From assembly GCA_947568835.1 (NCBI GenBank), contig OX387604.1:27390851-27454850 (forward strand): DNA of 64,000 nucleotides, written 5' to 3'. This DNA comes from Protonemura montana. Lineage: Eukaryota; Arthropoda; Insecta; Plecoptera; Nemouridae. Below are positions 52,341 to 63,554 of the stretch, in pieces. Below the pieces are notes generated by a model, which searched no databases, was not told the DNA's origin, and worked only from the letters and a program-made list of their open reading frames with translations. Both the position numbers and the translations under genes were made by a program. Each line of letters begins with the position of its first letter. Position 1 is the first letter of the stretch.

Positions 52341-53449
52341 ACAGCGTCGCGACCAAAGATGCTAATTTCTAGGCTGCCGCGACTTTGCATTGTTTTGCAG
52401 CAACTGTTCTGTCAGATATTCATCATTGCAAAGATGGCGGACTTTCATCGGCGGGAGTGATTTGAATGGTACTATCAGTTATCACATGTATATTTGGCAA
52501 AAACGCTGCTACGATATCGTGGTGCAACACCATCGCAAGCAGCGTGCTCCAATTCTTCTCACCTTCTCACCGCCATGTCACATGGCGTCTTCGCGTCTGT
52601 GTGTTGGTACAGATCGTGGCTGTGATGTTACAGAGTGTCTGGTAGTTACTGTGTTTTTCAATACTTGTCGCTTTGTCTTCAGCTAACTAAAGTCTAGTGG
52701 TCAAACTAGCACCGAGACTGGTTGCAAGGTAAAATTCAGATTCTATAGCAGTCAAATTCTAGACATACTACATGGAGTACTCCAACGAGATTGCTTTACT
52801 CTCATTGCACGCAGAGCTGCTAGCAATTGATGGATCTTATTGCTTGCCATGCAGAAAAGTTTTTATTTTATCGCTTCTATACGTTTGTTTTAACGTTCCG
52901 AATGGAACTAAAAATATTGGTATCGACTCGCGGTCACTGCATGTGTATTCCAGTCAAGTGCCCCCCAACTGCAACTACCTCACAACACATGGCACAGAAA
53001 CGCAATGCCAGAAGCAGTCGATTCATTGGCCCCGATTTTTCCCTGAAGTTGTTGGGATTTCCATTGCCATGAAATCAAACATTTGCAATACTATTTGCCT
53101 TCCATTGTTGGCGGAAACGAACGAAGCACTCTTTCTCGGGCCATTTCTACAAGGCCGAGGACGTACATGACATTGTTCTCTAACAGCTCACCAGCTTCAT
53201 CCTATTCTTCGTCTGTGAAGATCAGCAGATCTGACAGGTAGAAGTTCTTGCCTCATCATTGGCTTTGGATGGCTCGAGACTGCCCAAATATTCTTAGTGG
53301 TTGGTGGTGGACTTGGCTTCGGAGAAAATAGCAAGGGTTACTAAAGACAGACCCAATATTTCATGTCATTTAATGAAGAGTGAAATTAATCTCGGATTTT
53401 GCTCCCGAAAATGTTTAGTACTTCTCGCTCCCTATTATCGGTATTGTCG
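52341..53449. other. Unassigned region
   Basis: The longest frame, 52772-53170 on the plus strand (132 codons), has no recognisable motif and ordinary composition, so I do not call it a gene. A stretch beginning ATGGCGGACTTTCATCGGCG near 52433 looks protein-like but meets a stop after eight codons. Nothing else was recognised. Confidence 0.4.
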
Positions 53450-54493
53450 AAAATAATAAATCTTTATTTTTCCATATGACCTATTTACAGGGTATCTGGT
53501 ACGTCATTATATTATACAACATAGTATTATTATAAGTTTTAGTAAGCTAAAAACATTACAACATATTTTACAGACTATTTTGTTCTATCAACTCTTCAAC
53601 TTTATACTTATATGCTGGTATGCTTTCAATGCTGCTTTGAAAGACTGATTGTTTTTTCTCAATTCTGCTGGAAGAGCGTTGTATAATTTAAGCCCAGCAT
53701 AAGCTGGGGTCCTGGTGTAAAATATATGCTTATGCTTCTTTAGCTTCGGTACATCTTTTTGTCTTGTGTTGTATTTGTGGTCCGTTGTCGAGAATTGTAA
53801 ATTGTTGTCAATTATATACATAATAACGTAAGAAATATACATACAAGGCATGGTCATGATCTTAAAATTTCTAAACAAGGGTTTACATGAGTCTTTAATA
53901 AAAACGTTTGCGACCGGGTTGATACTGGCCTTAGCCATGTATCGCAACCCTCTCTTTTGCAATTTTAGCTGTTTTTTGGCTTTAGGGTGGCTCCCCCAAA
54001 GTATTACACCATAGCTCAGCCTAGCTTGGATATGCGCAAAGTAGACTATTCTAGCTGTATCTAAGTTGACTACATCCATGATTCTTTTAATTAAAAAACA
54101 GAGCGACCCAATTTCTTTTGCCACCCTATCAATGAGCATGCTCCAGTCTGAACCGTCGCTCAAATGGACACTGAGGAATTTCGTATTTTGGCATTGCATT
54201 ATGCTTGTCTCGTGTAGTTTGATATATGCGCACGAATCTTGAACATGTCTTACACCGGAGTAGTCTATAAAAACTGTTTTAGCCTTATTAATAAATAGGT
54301 CATTTGAGTTGCACCATTTATACATTGTATCCACAGCCTGGTTCGCGTACTCTATTACATTTTCATAACTGTCGTCTGAAATAAAATGTGTCGTGTCATC
54401 GGCAAATAAAGTAAGGGTACCCTTGTTAAAATGCTCTGGAAGGTCGTTTGTGTATAGTATGGAGAGCAGAGGTGAGATCACCGACCCTTGCGG
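53450..54493 (-). mobile_element. CR1/L2-like LINE, 5'-truncated
   Basis: Minus-strand copy starting exactly within the reverse transcriptase at GIPQGSVISPLL (about 54493). It ends with a 3' UTR and an AATAATAAATC-type tail near 53450. Upstream it abuts low-complexity sequence (TTCTTCTTCTTC). Confidence 0.75.
53588..54493 (-). CDS. CR1/L2-like reverse transcriptase, C-terminal half
   Basis: About 300 codons are open. It starts at IPQGSVISPLLSILYTNDLP and includes the catalytic TLFADDTTHF, a KFLSVHLSDGSDW stretch where relatives have FLGI, LSYGVILWGSHPKAKKQL, and a carboxy end KAYQHISIKLKS. No stop interrupts it, but more than half of the protein is absent. Confidence 0.82.
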   Translation of the reverse strand, partial: PQGSVISPLLSILYTNDLPEHFNKGTLTLFADDTTHFISDDSYENVIEYANQAVDTMYKWCNSNDLFINKAKTVFIDYSGVRHVQDSCAYIKLHETSIMQCQNTKFLSVHLSDGSDWSMLIDRVAKEIGSLCFLIKRIMDVVNLDTARIVYFAHIQARLSYGVILWGSHPKAKKQLKLQKRGLRYMAKASINPVANVFIKDSCKPLFRNFKIMTMPCMYISYVIMYIIDNNLQFSTTDHKYNTRQKDVPKLKKHKHIFYTRTPAYAGLKLYNALPAELRKNNQSFKAALKAYQHISIKLKS

Positions 54494-54780
54494 GATTCTT
54501 CTTCTTCTTCAGTATTTTTGATGGCCTTGGGTTGGTCAGCCCGTTTCAGCCAGCTGTTCCTTCTTATTGAGTTTTGTTTTCTTGCTTTGTGGCTTTTTAG
54601 GGAGTAATTTGGATAGGATAAATTTTGCTTGAGTAAATCTATTTTTCCGTATAAATCTTGTTTGTTTGGCTCCTGTTGCCGTTAATATTGATTTGTTATT
54701 ATTATATTTGAATTCCTCCTTTAAATCTTTTTTTGGTTGGTATTCCTTTGGCCCTCTGTAGCCAGTCTCGTGTAACTTGT
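54494..54780. other. Low-complexity and T-rich stretch, possibly the 3' part of the I-like fragment
   Basis: T-rich on the plus strand, no assigned coding frame. It may be the 3' UTR of the RNase H fragment that follows. Confidence 0.3.
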
Positions 54781-54784
54781 TGAA

Positions 54785-55088
54785 TTGTTTTGTCCCTAAA
54801 GCTTTTTCTGTGATGTATTTAGGTATTCGTATAATGCCTTGTACATGTCTTTGGTTTCTAATGCTAATAAATTTAGTACATTGTATGGTCTGTTTACTTT
54901 CATCTGTTTTATTTTATCTTCTAATATCCCTCTATTGTTTATGTATTGCTGATTTGTGCACTCCCAGAATATATGATCTATTGTCTCTATTTTGTCGCAT
55001 TCACATTTATTTGAGGTTATAACCCCTATTCTGGCTAGGTGTTCTTTTGTTTGAGCATGCCCGGTTTTAAGGCGAATTATTGAGACGA
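54785..55088 (-). pseudogene. LINE RNase H C-terminal fragment (I-like)
   Basis: The minus strand encodes RLKTGHAQTKEHLARIG, then CECDKIETIDHIFWEC and NVLNLLALETKDMYK. This is the zinc-knuckle-like tail after RNase H in I-clade ORF2 proteins. It ends at the (AAT)n tail of the CR1/L2-like element at 55089, which therefore inserted into it. A 77-bp part (54839-54915) recurs exactly at 63478-63554. Confidence 0.65.
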
Positions 55089-57185
55089 TAATAATAATAA
55101 TAATAATGTCTTTATTCCATGAACAAATTGTACATTGTAATAGAATGCGTCATAAATTAGAAAATTAAAATTAAAATATATTTACATTAAAACATTTAAA
55201 ACATTTACAAAAGCGAGCATCTAGGATGACATAAAATCTTTAATTGTGTATGGGCAGGTTGAAATTAGATGCTTTTTTAAAGTGGTCTTGAATCCCTCTC
55301 TGTGTCGTTGTGATTTAATGTTTTCTGGCAGATTGTTGAAAAGAATTTTACTTTGGTGTGCTGGATTTTTCTTGTATAGGGTTAGCCTATGGTTGTTTAT
55401 GTGGAAATTATCTTTTGTTCTGGTGTTGTGTTTATGTATTTGGCTATTTGTGAGGTGGGGAACTGTGGTTGTTATGGCGTGAATAATCAAATGGTATATA
55501 TAAAGGGCAGAGATGGTTAAGATCTGTAGTTTCTGGAAAATTGGCTTGCACGATGTTTTGTTTCTTGCTTCAACCATTGCTCGTAGTGTTCTCTTCTGCA
55601 GAGTAAGGAGTCTATTGACCTCAGATGATCCACCCCAGAATATTTTACCATAGGATATTCTAGATTGGAAAAAGCCATAATAGCTTAGAATCAGGGACTC
55701 TGTACTGATTTTCCTTCTTAGATTTCGCATAAGATATGGCGCTGCTGATAGTTTCTTAGTGAGTGCATTGATGTGCGATTCCCAGCTTAGTGTGTTACTG
55801 ATGGTGATTCCGAGAAATTTGGTTTCAACGGATTCCACGATACTCTTGCCTCGCAGTCTAATAAGTGGGCTTTGGTGCCGTAGACGTTGCATCGTGTGGA
55901 AATTAACAAAAGTTGTTTTAGTTTCGTTTATTATAAGATGAACTTCATCCGAGAACGACTTCATTCTTGCAGTAGCTCTGTTAGCTTCCAATGTTGCCAG
56001 TTCCATTGTTTCCGCGGTTACGAGATGGCTGGTGTCATCCGCATATATGGCCTTTGTTCCTTGTCCTAATGCCTTGGAGAGTTGGTTTACGTACATTATA
56101 TATAGTTGGGGTGTTTCCTTGTGGTACGCCTATATTTGTTGTTCTTATTTCGGATCTTGATTTAGAGTTTCTAGCAGAAGAGGTGAGCTCGACGAATTGT
56201 TTTCGATCAGTTAAGAATGACTTGATCCAATTTAGAACCACACCGTTCAATCCCATGTTACTTAGGGTGTATTCAAGTATTTTATGGTCCATGCAGTCAA
56301 ACGCCTTTGACATGTCATAAAAAAGTCCTATGGCTGGGCTACTCTCATCAAGGGCGTCATATATTGCGTATAAAAATTTGTCAATGGCTTGGGTTGTGGA
56401 TTTTCCCTTTTGGAATCCGTATTGTTCTGCAGCGTTAAGCTGCTGACTGTCAAGGAATTTCATGATACGCCTACATATGGCAACTTCGAATACTTTTGAG
56501 AAGGCTGACGGAATTAATATTGAGCGATAATTCTCTGGTTTAGTTCAGTCACCCTTTTTATAAATTGGGTTACCTTGGAGATTTTGATATGAGATGGGAC
56601 TCTCCCTTCGTTGAATGATGCATTTATGACTTCTGATAAAGGATGGCTAATCTGTTCTGCACAATTTTTGAGCAGGCTGGGAGGAACTTCATCTAGTCCT
56701 GCTGTCATTTTGTTGCACTTTGTCTTCAGGATATTGAATACTTCGTATTCGTTTATTGGGAAAAGAAACATCGTGGTTTGTTGTCGAGGGTTAATGTTGA
56801 TGTGCGTCGGAGTTGTCGAAGTTAGTCCAGCTGCTTTGAGTAAGTTTGGTACAGCATCACTGAAATAGTTATTTAATATATTGGAGCATTCTTCCTGGTC
56901 TTCACACACGGTTGAGTTCAATTTTAGTGTTATCTCTTTTGAAACCCTGACGGGGTTTGTTGAGGATTTGATCACTTTCCATTCGCCTGTTTGTTTGTTT
57001 TGTGCCTCATTGATGATTTTGTCATTGTATTCACGCTCGGCTCTTCTTATTTCTTTTCTGAGTTTTCTCCTTTGAATGTTGTATTCTTCTTTGCTGCTGT
57101 TCTGTGATCCGTACGAGTTCTCTTAGTTTTTGTGCTGAGTTAATGATGTCGGGAGTGATTCAGCCTGCTTTTGTTGTTTGTCTGT
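55089..57185 (-). mobile_element. CR1/L2-like LINE with two frameshifts
   Basis: Minus strand. The tail is (ATT)n (plus-strand ATAATAATAATAATAATAAT at about 55089-55110), the 3' UTR runs to 55220, and ORF2 extends to about 57165 in three frame segments. The 5' limit near 57185 is where the Gypsy fragment resumes and is approximate. A fragment of the same family lies at 39645-39826. Confidence 0.8.
55221..57165 (-). pseudogene. CR1/L2-like ORF2, frameshifted
   Basis: Segments: about 57165-56514 (RRKLRKEIRRAEREYNDKII through SVINASFNEGRVPSHIKISK), 56463-56035 (LDSQQLNAAEQYGFQKGKST, YDMSKAFDCMDH), and 56096-55221 (catalytic AIYADDTSHLV, KFLGITISNTLSWE). Frames change between segments, with the second change around the PQGNTP region near 56100. 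The first segment's NYRPIS-type motif is also cut off by a shift near 56515. The endonuclease is absent. Confidence 0.78.
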
Positions 57186-57189
57186 GATA

Positions 57190-58850
57190 GGTGGTCTTCT
57201 TCGGGAAAGCACAATTCTCTTGTTAGGGGTTCTGCAATTGTCGAGTACCGCTTAACAAAACGGCGAAAGAATCCGGATAATCCGAGAAATCTTCTGATTT
57301 CGTGAACGTTGTTTGGTGCTGGGAAAAAAAGCCTGGTTTGATGCTTCCCTTGGTGATAGTGAAGCCAAGGAAATCGACTTCACTTTTCCCGAATTCACAC
57401 TTGCTCAGTTTCATCGTGAGCTTAGCGTTTGCAATTGCGATGAATACTAAGCGTAGCCGTTCCATTAGGGTTTTCCAGTCTGGGGCCGGAATCAGAATAT
57501 CATCTAGGTAGCACATTGCTACTGTGTTTCTAAGTGGCCCGAGAACAGTGTTCATCAATCGTTGGAATTCAGCAGGTCCATTAGTCAATCCAAACATCAT
57601 TTTGGTGAATTCTCCGGTTTCGTCTGATGTGACAAAGGCGGTTTTCTCTCGTGCGCTCGGGCTCAAGGGGATCTGTAGGTAACCGTGAGCAAGGTCAAGC
57701 ACGGCAAACATCTTTGCTTCCGATAGATGTTCTAACTGGTCGTCAATGTTTGGCAATGGGAAATTTTCTTTCACCGTCTGCTGGTTCAATCCTCGGTAAT
57801 CGATTGCTAGTCGCTCGGTGCCGTCCTTCTTTACTAGCAACACTGGGCTGCTGTATGGCGATCTCGTTTCAGTAACTATACGATTGTCCTTCCATTCCTT
57901 CACAATGTTGCCAATGACTGTACGTTCCCTTGCATTTGTACGGTATGGTTTCCGCACAACCGGTTTACTATTAGGTAGTTCGGTGATAGTCATCTCGGTG
58001 AGGTCTGTACAGCCTAGTTCACGTAAGTTCTGAGCAAAACAATGACGGTATTCATTGACCAGTAGCACTAACGACTCGTGTTGTTCCTCGGTAACGTTGT
58101 CTCCTATTTTGATCAGTGCCTTGTCGATAGGCAGACGATTGATGGTCGTTTCGTTGTTCATTGTCACTGGATTTTCAACGACATTCGAGCGAGCAACACA
58201 CTCTCCCCTCTTCACAATGCGTGCACGGTCAGTACTGTTTAGTACAGGTAATACAGTGTTCCCTTTCTCGAGAGCGAACAATGCGTCGTGTTGAGTCCCT
58301 GCTTCCACGATGATGAAGCCGTCAATCTCCATCCCTCCTGTCACTTGCACAAAATTAATGGAGTTTTCCGGAACCACGGTGTCACGAACGGCTTTCACCT
58401 GCAGTCGGTCGTTTCGGATTTCGGGCTGATAAGTTGTGAGTTGGTGAATTAGCTCGGCGGGACTGTTTCTTATGATTAGTTGGTCTTCGATTTTGGCATA
58501 CGACACATGCGGTAAATCCGTCCACGTACGCCCAACTAACAATTCAATCGGTTGCATGGCGTCCGGCACTATCAATACGCAAATGTTCTCTCCTAACACA
58601 CCGTCGATGGTAATGTTTGCCGTTGCCTTTCCCAAGGCTTTAGTCGTCTTGTCGCTAAAGCCGGTTAAAACACAATCCGTCGTTTGTGGTTGTCGTCCAC
58701 ACAAAATCGCTGCGCTCGCCTGCATGATGCAGCTCGAACTGCCGGGGTCGATCAGCGACTGGACACTGTGCATGATTACAAGTGCGGTGCGTAAGTACTT
58801 GGCAGGACCATTGCCCTCGGTGGTTCCCACCAAATTTACAGTGGCATTGG
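57190..58850 (-). mobile_element. Gypsy retrotransposon fragment, protease and reverse transcriptase part
   Basis: Minus-strand Gypsy pol piece. It is interrupted at 58850 by hAT element C and resumes at 62184: the sequence either side of hAT C reads on in frame after removal of the duplicated GGCATTGG (PRADPNAT continuing into VNLVGTTEG). It is cut at about 57190 by the CR1/L2-like LINE. No LTR was found. Confidence 0.8.
57200..58833 (-). pseudogene. pol: Gypsy protease and reverse transcriptase, frameshifted
   Basis: 536 codons are open from 58833. The protease site reads QSLIDPGSSSC, with Pro where the family has Thr or Ser. The reverse transcriptase shows SPYSSPVLLVKKDG, RLAIDYRGLNQQT, VLDLAHGYLQIPL, FGLTNGPAEFQRLMN and catalytic MCYLDDILIPA. 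After [12 protein letters not shown] a shift at a run of seven A near 57325 breaks the frame; the neighbouring frame continues [20 protein letters not shown] to about 57200. RNase H and integrase are not present here. Confidence 0.8.
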
Positions 58851-61800
58851 TAGTGATGCAAAATGCTCGAGCATTTTCTTTCGGAGAATATTCTCGAGAA
58901 TATTCTCGAGAATATTCTCCTCTTGGAGCATTTTCCGAGCATATTCTTAAAAATAAATTTCACGCAATTTCTAAAAGATACCAAGTGAAATCATGTTCCA
59001 AGGTCAAAAAGCTGGACACTGCATGGTTAGTTTAGCCTGAAATATGAACATCATCATTCTTTTAAGTTGAATTGAATGAAGATACAAAAGAAAACAGTGA
59101 TAATTGTACTTGAAAGATTAGGAAAACATTATAGGAAAGGTGCCTACTATTTAATTCTCTAGCCACACAACAATTAATTAACAAAGCTTTGTCTTATCAA
59201 TTTTTATTATCAAACGGGCATTTCCACGTTATACATTACTCTAATTTTTCAAAGATTAACTTCATCATCACTGATTTCTATTAGGGAAAGTCCTTCATCA
59301 TCTTCTTCGTCTTCTCCATCTTCTTCTTGATACCCCGGGGCCGGGTCATCAAGAGCATTGTCACTTGTGTTATCCGCAGTTCCATAAGGCGTACTGGTAG
59401 AAGCAGGGTAGCTTTTATTGGTTGAACGCTTATTAGGTGCCACTGCCAGTAACTTCAAATTATGAGCCACGTACACTAGCTTTCCCGCTCTGTCAGCAGT
59501 GAGTCGGTTCCTTTTCTTAGTGTGTACCATAGAATACGTGCTGAAACTTCTTTCCGTTGCAGCGCTTGTGGCAGGCATGCCCAATATATCGATAGCCACC
59601 AATCGTAGTTTTGATGCTGTACAAACTGCCTTCCACCAATTTATGGAATCTAATTTTTCAACCGTCTTCCAAATATATTGTTTAGACCACGTACCTTCTT
59701 TTTGCCGAAAGTGAGCTAGATCAACTAAAATGTCTGTGTTAAAATCAGTATAGATAGGATTTGTCGATGTCATAGAGTCGATGTACTCAATGCCCTCCGC
59801 TTGCTGATCCGGTGTCAAACTTTTGCCAAGCAATTTTGCATCTAAAATGTTCGCAGCGTAGTGAAGTGGAGCGAGAGACATCTTGGAACGAGACTTCACT
59901 GCATCCATTAAAATCTTCTCCTCTTGCTTGGTGATTGGGGCGGTAGTAAGCTTTTCCTCGAAGTTTGAGTATATTTCGGCCCAAGCTTCTGGAACACTAC
60001 TTATTCTTGGTGTGTCAGCTTCAAGAAGAGTTATCCACTTTACTACCGGATTGATCAGGCTGTACACTTTTTCCACTCGAGTCCAAAATACATCATCATC
60101 CAAGATGAGTCGCTTAACCGGAGATTTCAACAGTTTTTCCATCTCTTCGTCAACGGCAATTGCTTTCAGCGCAAACTTTGTATCCAATAAACTCTTCATG
60201 CAAAAGATTATTGATCCCCAACGAGTTTTAACAGGCAATTTCAGAGACACTTCCTTTCCTTTACCTTTTTTATCAATTTGAATTTTATTGAAAGTAGCCC
60301 TTAATACTTGTAAACCATTTACATCATTAACAATTGATTTACAATCACCTTCAAGATTGACAATCGATTTAACTTTCAGAACGTCACCAATTAACAGATT
60401 CAAAGTGTGGGCAGCACATCCGTAGACCGCGAGATGCTTGTATTTTTCTTCTTTTATCAAAAGTTTTCTTGCCTTTACCATAGCTGCAGCATTGTCAGTA
60501 ACAACTGCTAAGAACCTAGAGCTTCCAATAGAATCCATTACAATTTTCATTTCTTCTGTCATATATTCGCCTGTATGTCGCTCTGTTTCCGTGGCTATAG
60601 TTTTAACGAACAACGGCTGCGGAACAGTTACGACGAAGTTCACGATGGCCTGGTTCCTAGAATTGAAATATTTTTCAAATTAGGTTCTGGTCAAGAGGTC
60701 AAGTTCTAGCTTGTAAGCCCTATGTATCATTTTGCGAGCAAGTAAAACATAACAAGTGAATTTACAATTAGATAATATGAGTGAATGTACAGATTGTTTG
60801 AACTGTTTGACCTATGAGGAAAAAAAATATTATAACATCAGTCTGAGATCAACCCACGATGCAAGTGGATTCTTGTCTAATGCTCATCTTGATAACTTTT
60901 GAGTTTTAGCTCAACAAGCTGATTATGTGGGTACGGACACGGTACCTTAAATTACTCCAACCATCACACTGCAGGGCGAGAGCATGAGAGTCGGCTAATT
61001 TCAATTTCACTTCAGCCTCTACTCTGTCGATTTCGGTTTGAAGCAAGTTGTTTGACAGCTGATCACGAGATGGCGGCTTCCACGATGGTCTCAATTTTTT
61101 AAAGAAAGCTTTCCAGTACGGATTTTCAGTAATGCTGAGAGGCGTACCACTTGCGTACACTGCTCGCGCAAACAGTTCGTTCAGTCCAGCCTAGAAGCGA
61201 AAAATATTTCAAGTCTATGATCCGCCGGGTTTTCAATAACTTTGAACCTTGTGCAACGCAATTTAACAAAACAAAACACCTTGAAATAAATATCATCTTA
61301 CTTGTTCAGAATTGGCCATGGAATCAAAAAACCCTGAAATGTTGGATGGTGAGCAAATACTGGACGAGCTTCCAATGCTTGACGTAGACCTGGGACGAAA
61401 TTGCGCATTTGCCCGGGTTGGTGTTTCTGGAATGTTTGGGCTCAATGTTTTTGGCAATATAGCCTCAACATCTCCAGATTCTTGATCCACTAGATAAATT
61501 ATGCACACACATAGTAAATTATACAAAATTTTCAGTCCAATACAAATATGTTAAATTATTTGTCATCTTTAACCTAAAAAAAATTGTTCAACTAAAATGC
61601 TAGAAATATTACCTTCAAAATATCTGCCACTATCACTCTCACTGTCGTCTTCCAAATTTGCATCTCTGCTAAATAAAGGAGTATACTTCCCATCTAGCTT
61701 GGCTTTTATGTCTTTGGGACACTTGCTGCAATTATGTAGATGTTTTGTCATCCGTGTGGCATGATGCACATATATTGCATTGCAGAACTTGCATTTATAT

Positions 61801-62183
61801 TTTTTGCTTCCATCTTCCATATCCTCTGAATGGAAATACTTCCAAACACCATGTTTAGGTTTAGTTTTACCCATTTTTGACAGAGGTAGTGCCTGTAGAT
61901 CTGAGAAATGTAGACCTAGTGTTGAACTGAACCAGTCAACAACAGACAACACAACACAAGCTCTCTAAACCTACTAGCCTAGAATTCCTCACAGCCTTCT
62001 AAACTTTAAAAAATTATGTAATTATAAAAATTCAACACTGTTCATTATAATTTTTGAAAGTTTGCGTCTATTCAGAAGAAAATGCTCCAAAAAACTAGGA
62101 GCATAATCTTTCGGAGAATATTCTCGAGAATATTCTCGTGCTCGAGAATATTCTCTTGAGCATATTCTCGGGTTGCATCACTA
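58851..62183 (-). mobile_element. Complete hAT transposon C (3333 bp) inside a Gypsy copy
   Basis: Ends TAGTGATGCAA (58851) and its complement TTGCATCACTA (ending 62183), flanked by a perfect 8-bp duplication GGCATTGG (58843-58850 and 62184-62191). Both subterminal regions carry three copies of the 12-bp palindrome GAGAATATTCTC (58884-58919; 62114-62155). The four-exon transposase gene is open. It probably represents an autonomous, recent insertion. Confidence 0.95.
59249..61874 (-). CDS. hAT transposase C, BED finger, four exons, open
   Basis: Exons: 61874-61613, 61489-61302, 61190-60946, 60656-59249. All introns are GT-AG and the phases fit, giving 700 residues. The start is at MGKTKPKHGVWKYF. 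Exon 1 holds a BED finger (CKFCNAIYVHHATRMTKHLH). Exon 2 is a Ser-rich linker. Exon 3 includes ARAVYASGTPLSITENPYWK and LALQCDGWSNLR. Exon 4 carries VVTDNAAAMVKA, CAAHTLNLLIGDVL, a TRWGSIIF motif, and the dimerisation motif PATSAATERSFSTYSMVHTK. The C-terminus is acidic. Domain order matches transposase B, but B has one intron and C has three. Confidence 0.92.
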
Positions 62184-62250
62184 GGCATTGGGATCAGCTC
62201 GTGGCACGGTGGCAACAGTGGCGGTTCGTGGGGCTAAAATGTAAGGAGGC
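62184..62250 (-). pseudogene. Continuation of the Gypsy fragment beyond hAT C
   Basis: About 20 codons (LAPRTATVATVPRADPNAT) read in phase into the protease segment at 58850 once hAT C and one copy of GGCATTGG are removed. Further upstream the match to Gypsy is lost. Confidence 0.65.
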
Positions 62251-62289
62251 TGGATGAAATATATATTTCTTACTTACATGTAAGGATTT

Positions 62290-63400
62290 CTAGACTCGAT
62301 AGGTGAAGTCAATGCGGCGTTCTTTCATGGCCGCAAAGAAGTCGCTGATGCGCTCGTACCACTGTGGCAATATCTCCATTTCTTTGACGAGTGATTTTTC
62401 TATGCTTATGAGCGCTAGACCGGACATTCGTTCCTGTCCCATGGTGTTTCGAGTGTAACTTTTAATTCTTTTTAAGCACGAGAAACTTCTTTCGGTGCTT
62501 GCTGATGTTGCCGGAATAGTGACGATGAGTTGCATTAGTTTAGTAAGTTCTGGCATTGGCTCGTTCAGCTTGTTCTTGAAAAAAAAAACTCGAGCAAGGA
62601 TACCGCAGAAGTACAATTTTCCCAGAGCTCTTTATCGCAATAAAACACCACTAGTTCAGACCTCAGCCTGTTGATGTCGAAGAATTGTCCATATATATTG
62701 CACAGCTTGGAAAAAGCGGCCTCTGGGAAACCTTGCGTGTAACATTCGAACATGGTCACATCTAAAAGTCTCAAAAACAAGAGTTTTTCAAAATCTGCGA
62801 ATCTAACTTCGATCTGGCCCAAGATGTTGTCCAGAACTTCGAAATAGATGGCTCTGCATTTATCCACATTTCGACTGAAATTTTGGCTAGTACCACGTGG
62901 TAGTTGGGGCTCTGGTATAATATCCATTACTTCTGAATAAACGACGTTGAACTCTACATCAGAACGCATCTTTCTGATTGATGCTGTGACGGATTCAATG
63001 CGCCTTTTGCAAAACTCTATATCTGTTGACGTTGATTGAAGAGTTTCAAAGAGAAAATCTGTGAAGCGGAAAATGTTGCGATAGGTAAGCAGCATGAACA
63101 TGAACTGGAAGTTCTCCAGAAAGTTAATGAACCCAACAGATTCTCGAATGGCCTGGTCTTCAAAGTCGGCAGAGTCTCTTATTATTTCAAAAGTCTGTAA
63201 CAGTAAATCTCTGTTGCTGGAGACGGTAGGTACTGCCCTGGAGGAATAATTCCACCGTGTGGGTGCGTTTGCTGGAAGCCTTTGCGCACACAGAGTGTCG
63301 AGCACGTTCGTTCGCTTTGTTGATTTCGAGAAGAACGAAGAAAATCCCGCCAGATTTGAGAAGAAAATTCGAACATCTCGGATATTGTGAGCTATTATTA
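62290..63400 (-). pseudogene. hAT transposase relic, ZMYM1/TTF-type
   Basis: Minus-strand frames 63305-62565 and 62616-62290 overlap and belong together; a shift at the run of nine A near 62579-62587 splits them. The N-terminal piece begins RLPANAPTRWNYSSRAV and covers the middle region of ZMYM1-like proteins. The C-terminal piece has the dimerisation motif ATSASTERSFSCLKRIKSY. The TTF-type zinc finger and catalytic N-terminal half are absent, so the copy is truncated near 63400. No terminal inverted repeats were found. Confidence 0.75.
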
Positions 63401-63450
63401 TATATTATATATTATATATATATATATACTCTATATTATAGAGTAAGGGG
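63395..63450. repeat. (TA)n-rich microsatellite
   Basis: Alternating TATATTA and TATATA units. Confidence 0.85.
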
Positions 63451-63477
63451 TTACTCAGCACCAAGTTAAGCTTATAG

Positions 63478-63554
63478 TTGTACATGTCTTTGGTTTCTAA
63501 TGCTAATAAATTTAGTACATTGTATGGTCTGTTTACTTTCATCTGTTTTATTTT
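63478..63554 (-). repeat. 77-bp segment identical to 54839-54915
   Basis: An exact copy of part of the I-like RNase H fragment 8.6 kb away, in the same orientation. The match stops sharply at both sides. Here it is fused to the end of a Gypsy pol frame, which it extends by 26 residues. Confidence 0.9.

Noticed and set aside
52772-53170. 132-codon plus-strand frame as a host gene
   Set aside because: No motif, no splice context and composition as in the flanks.
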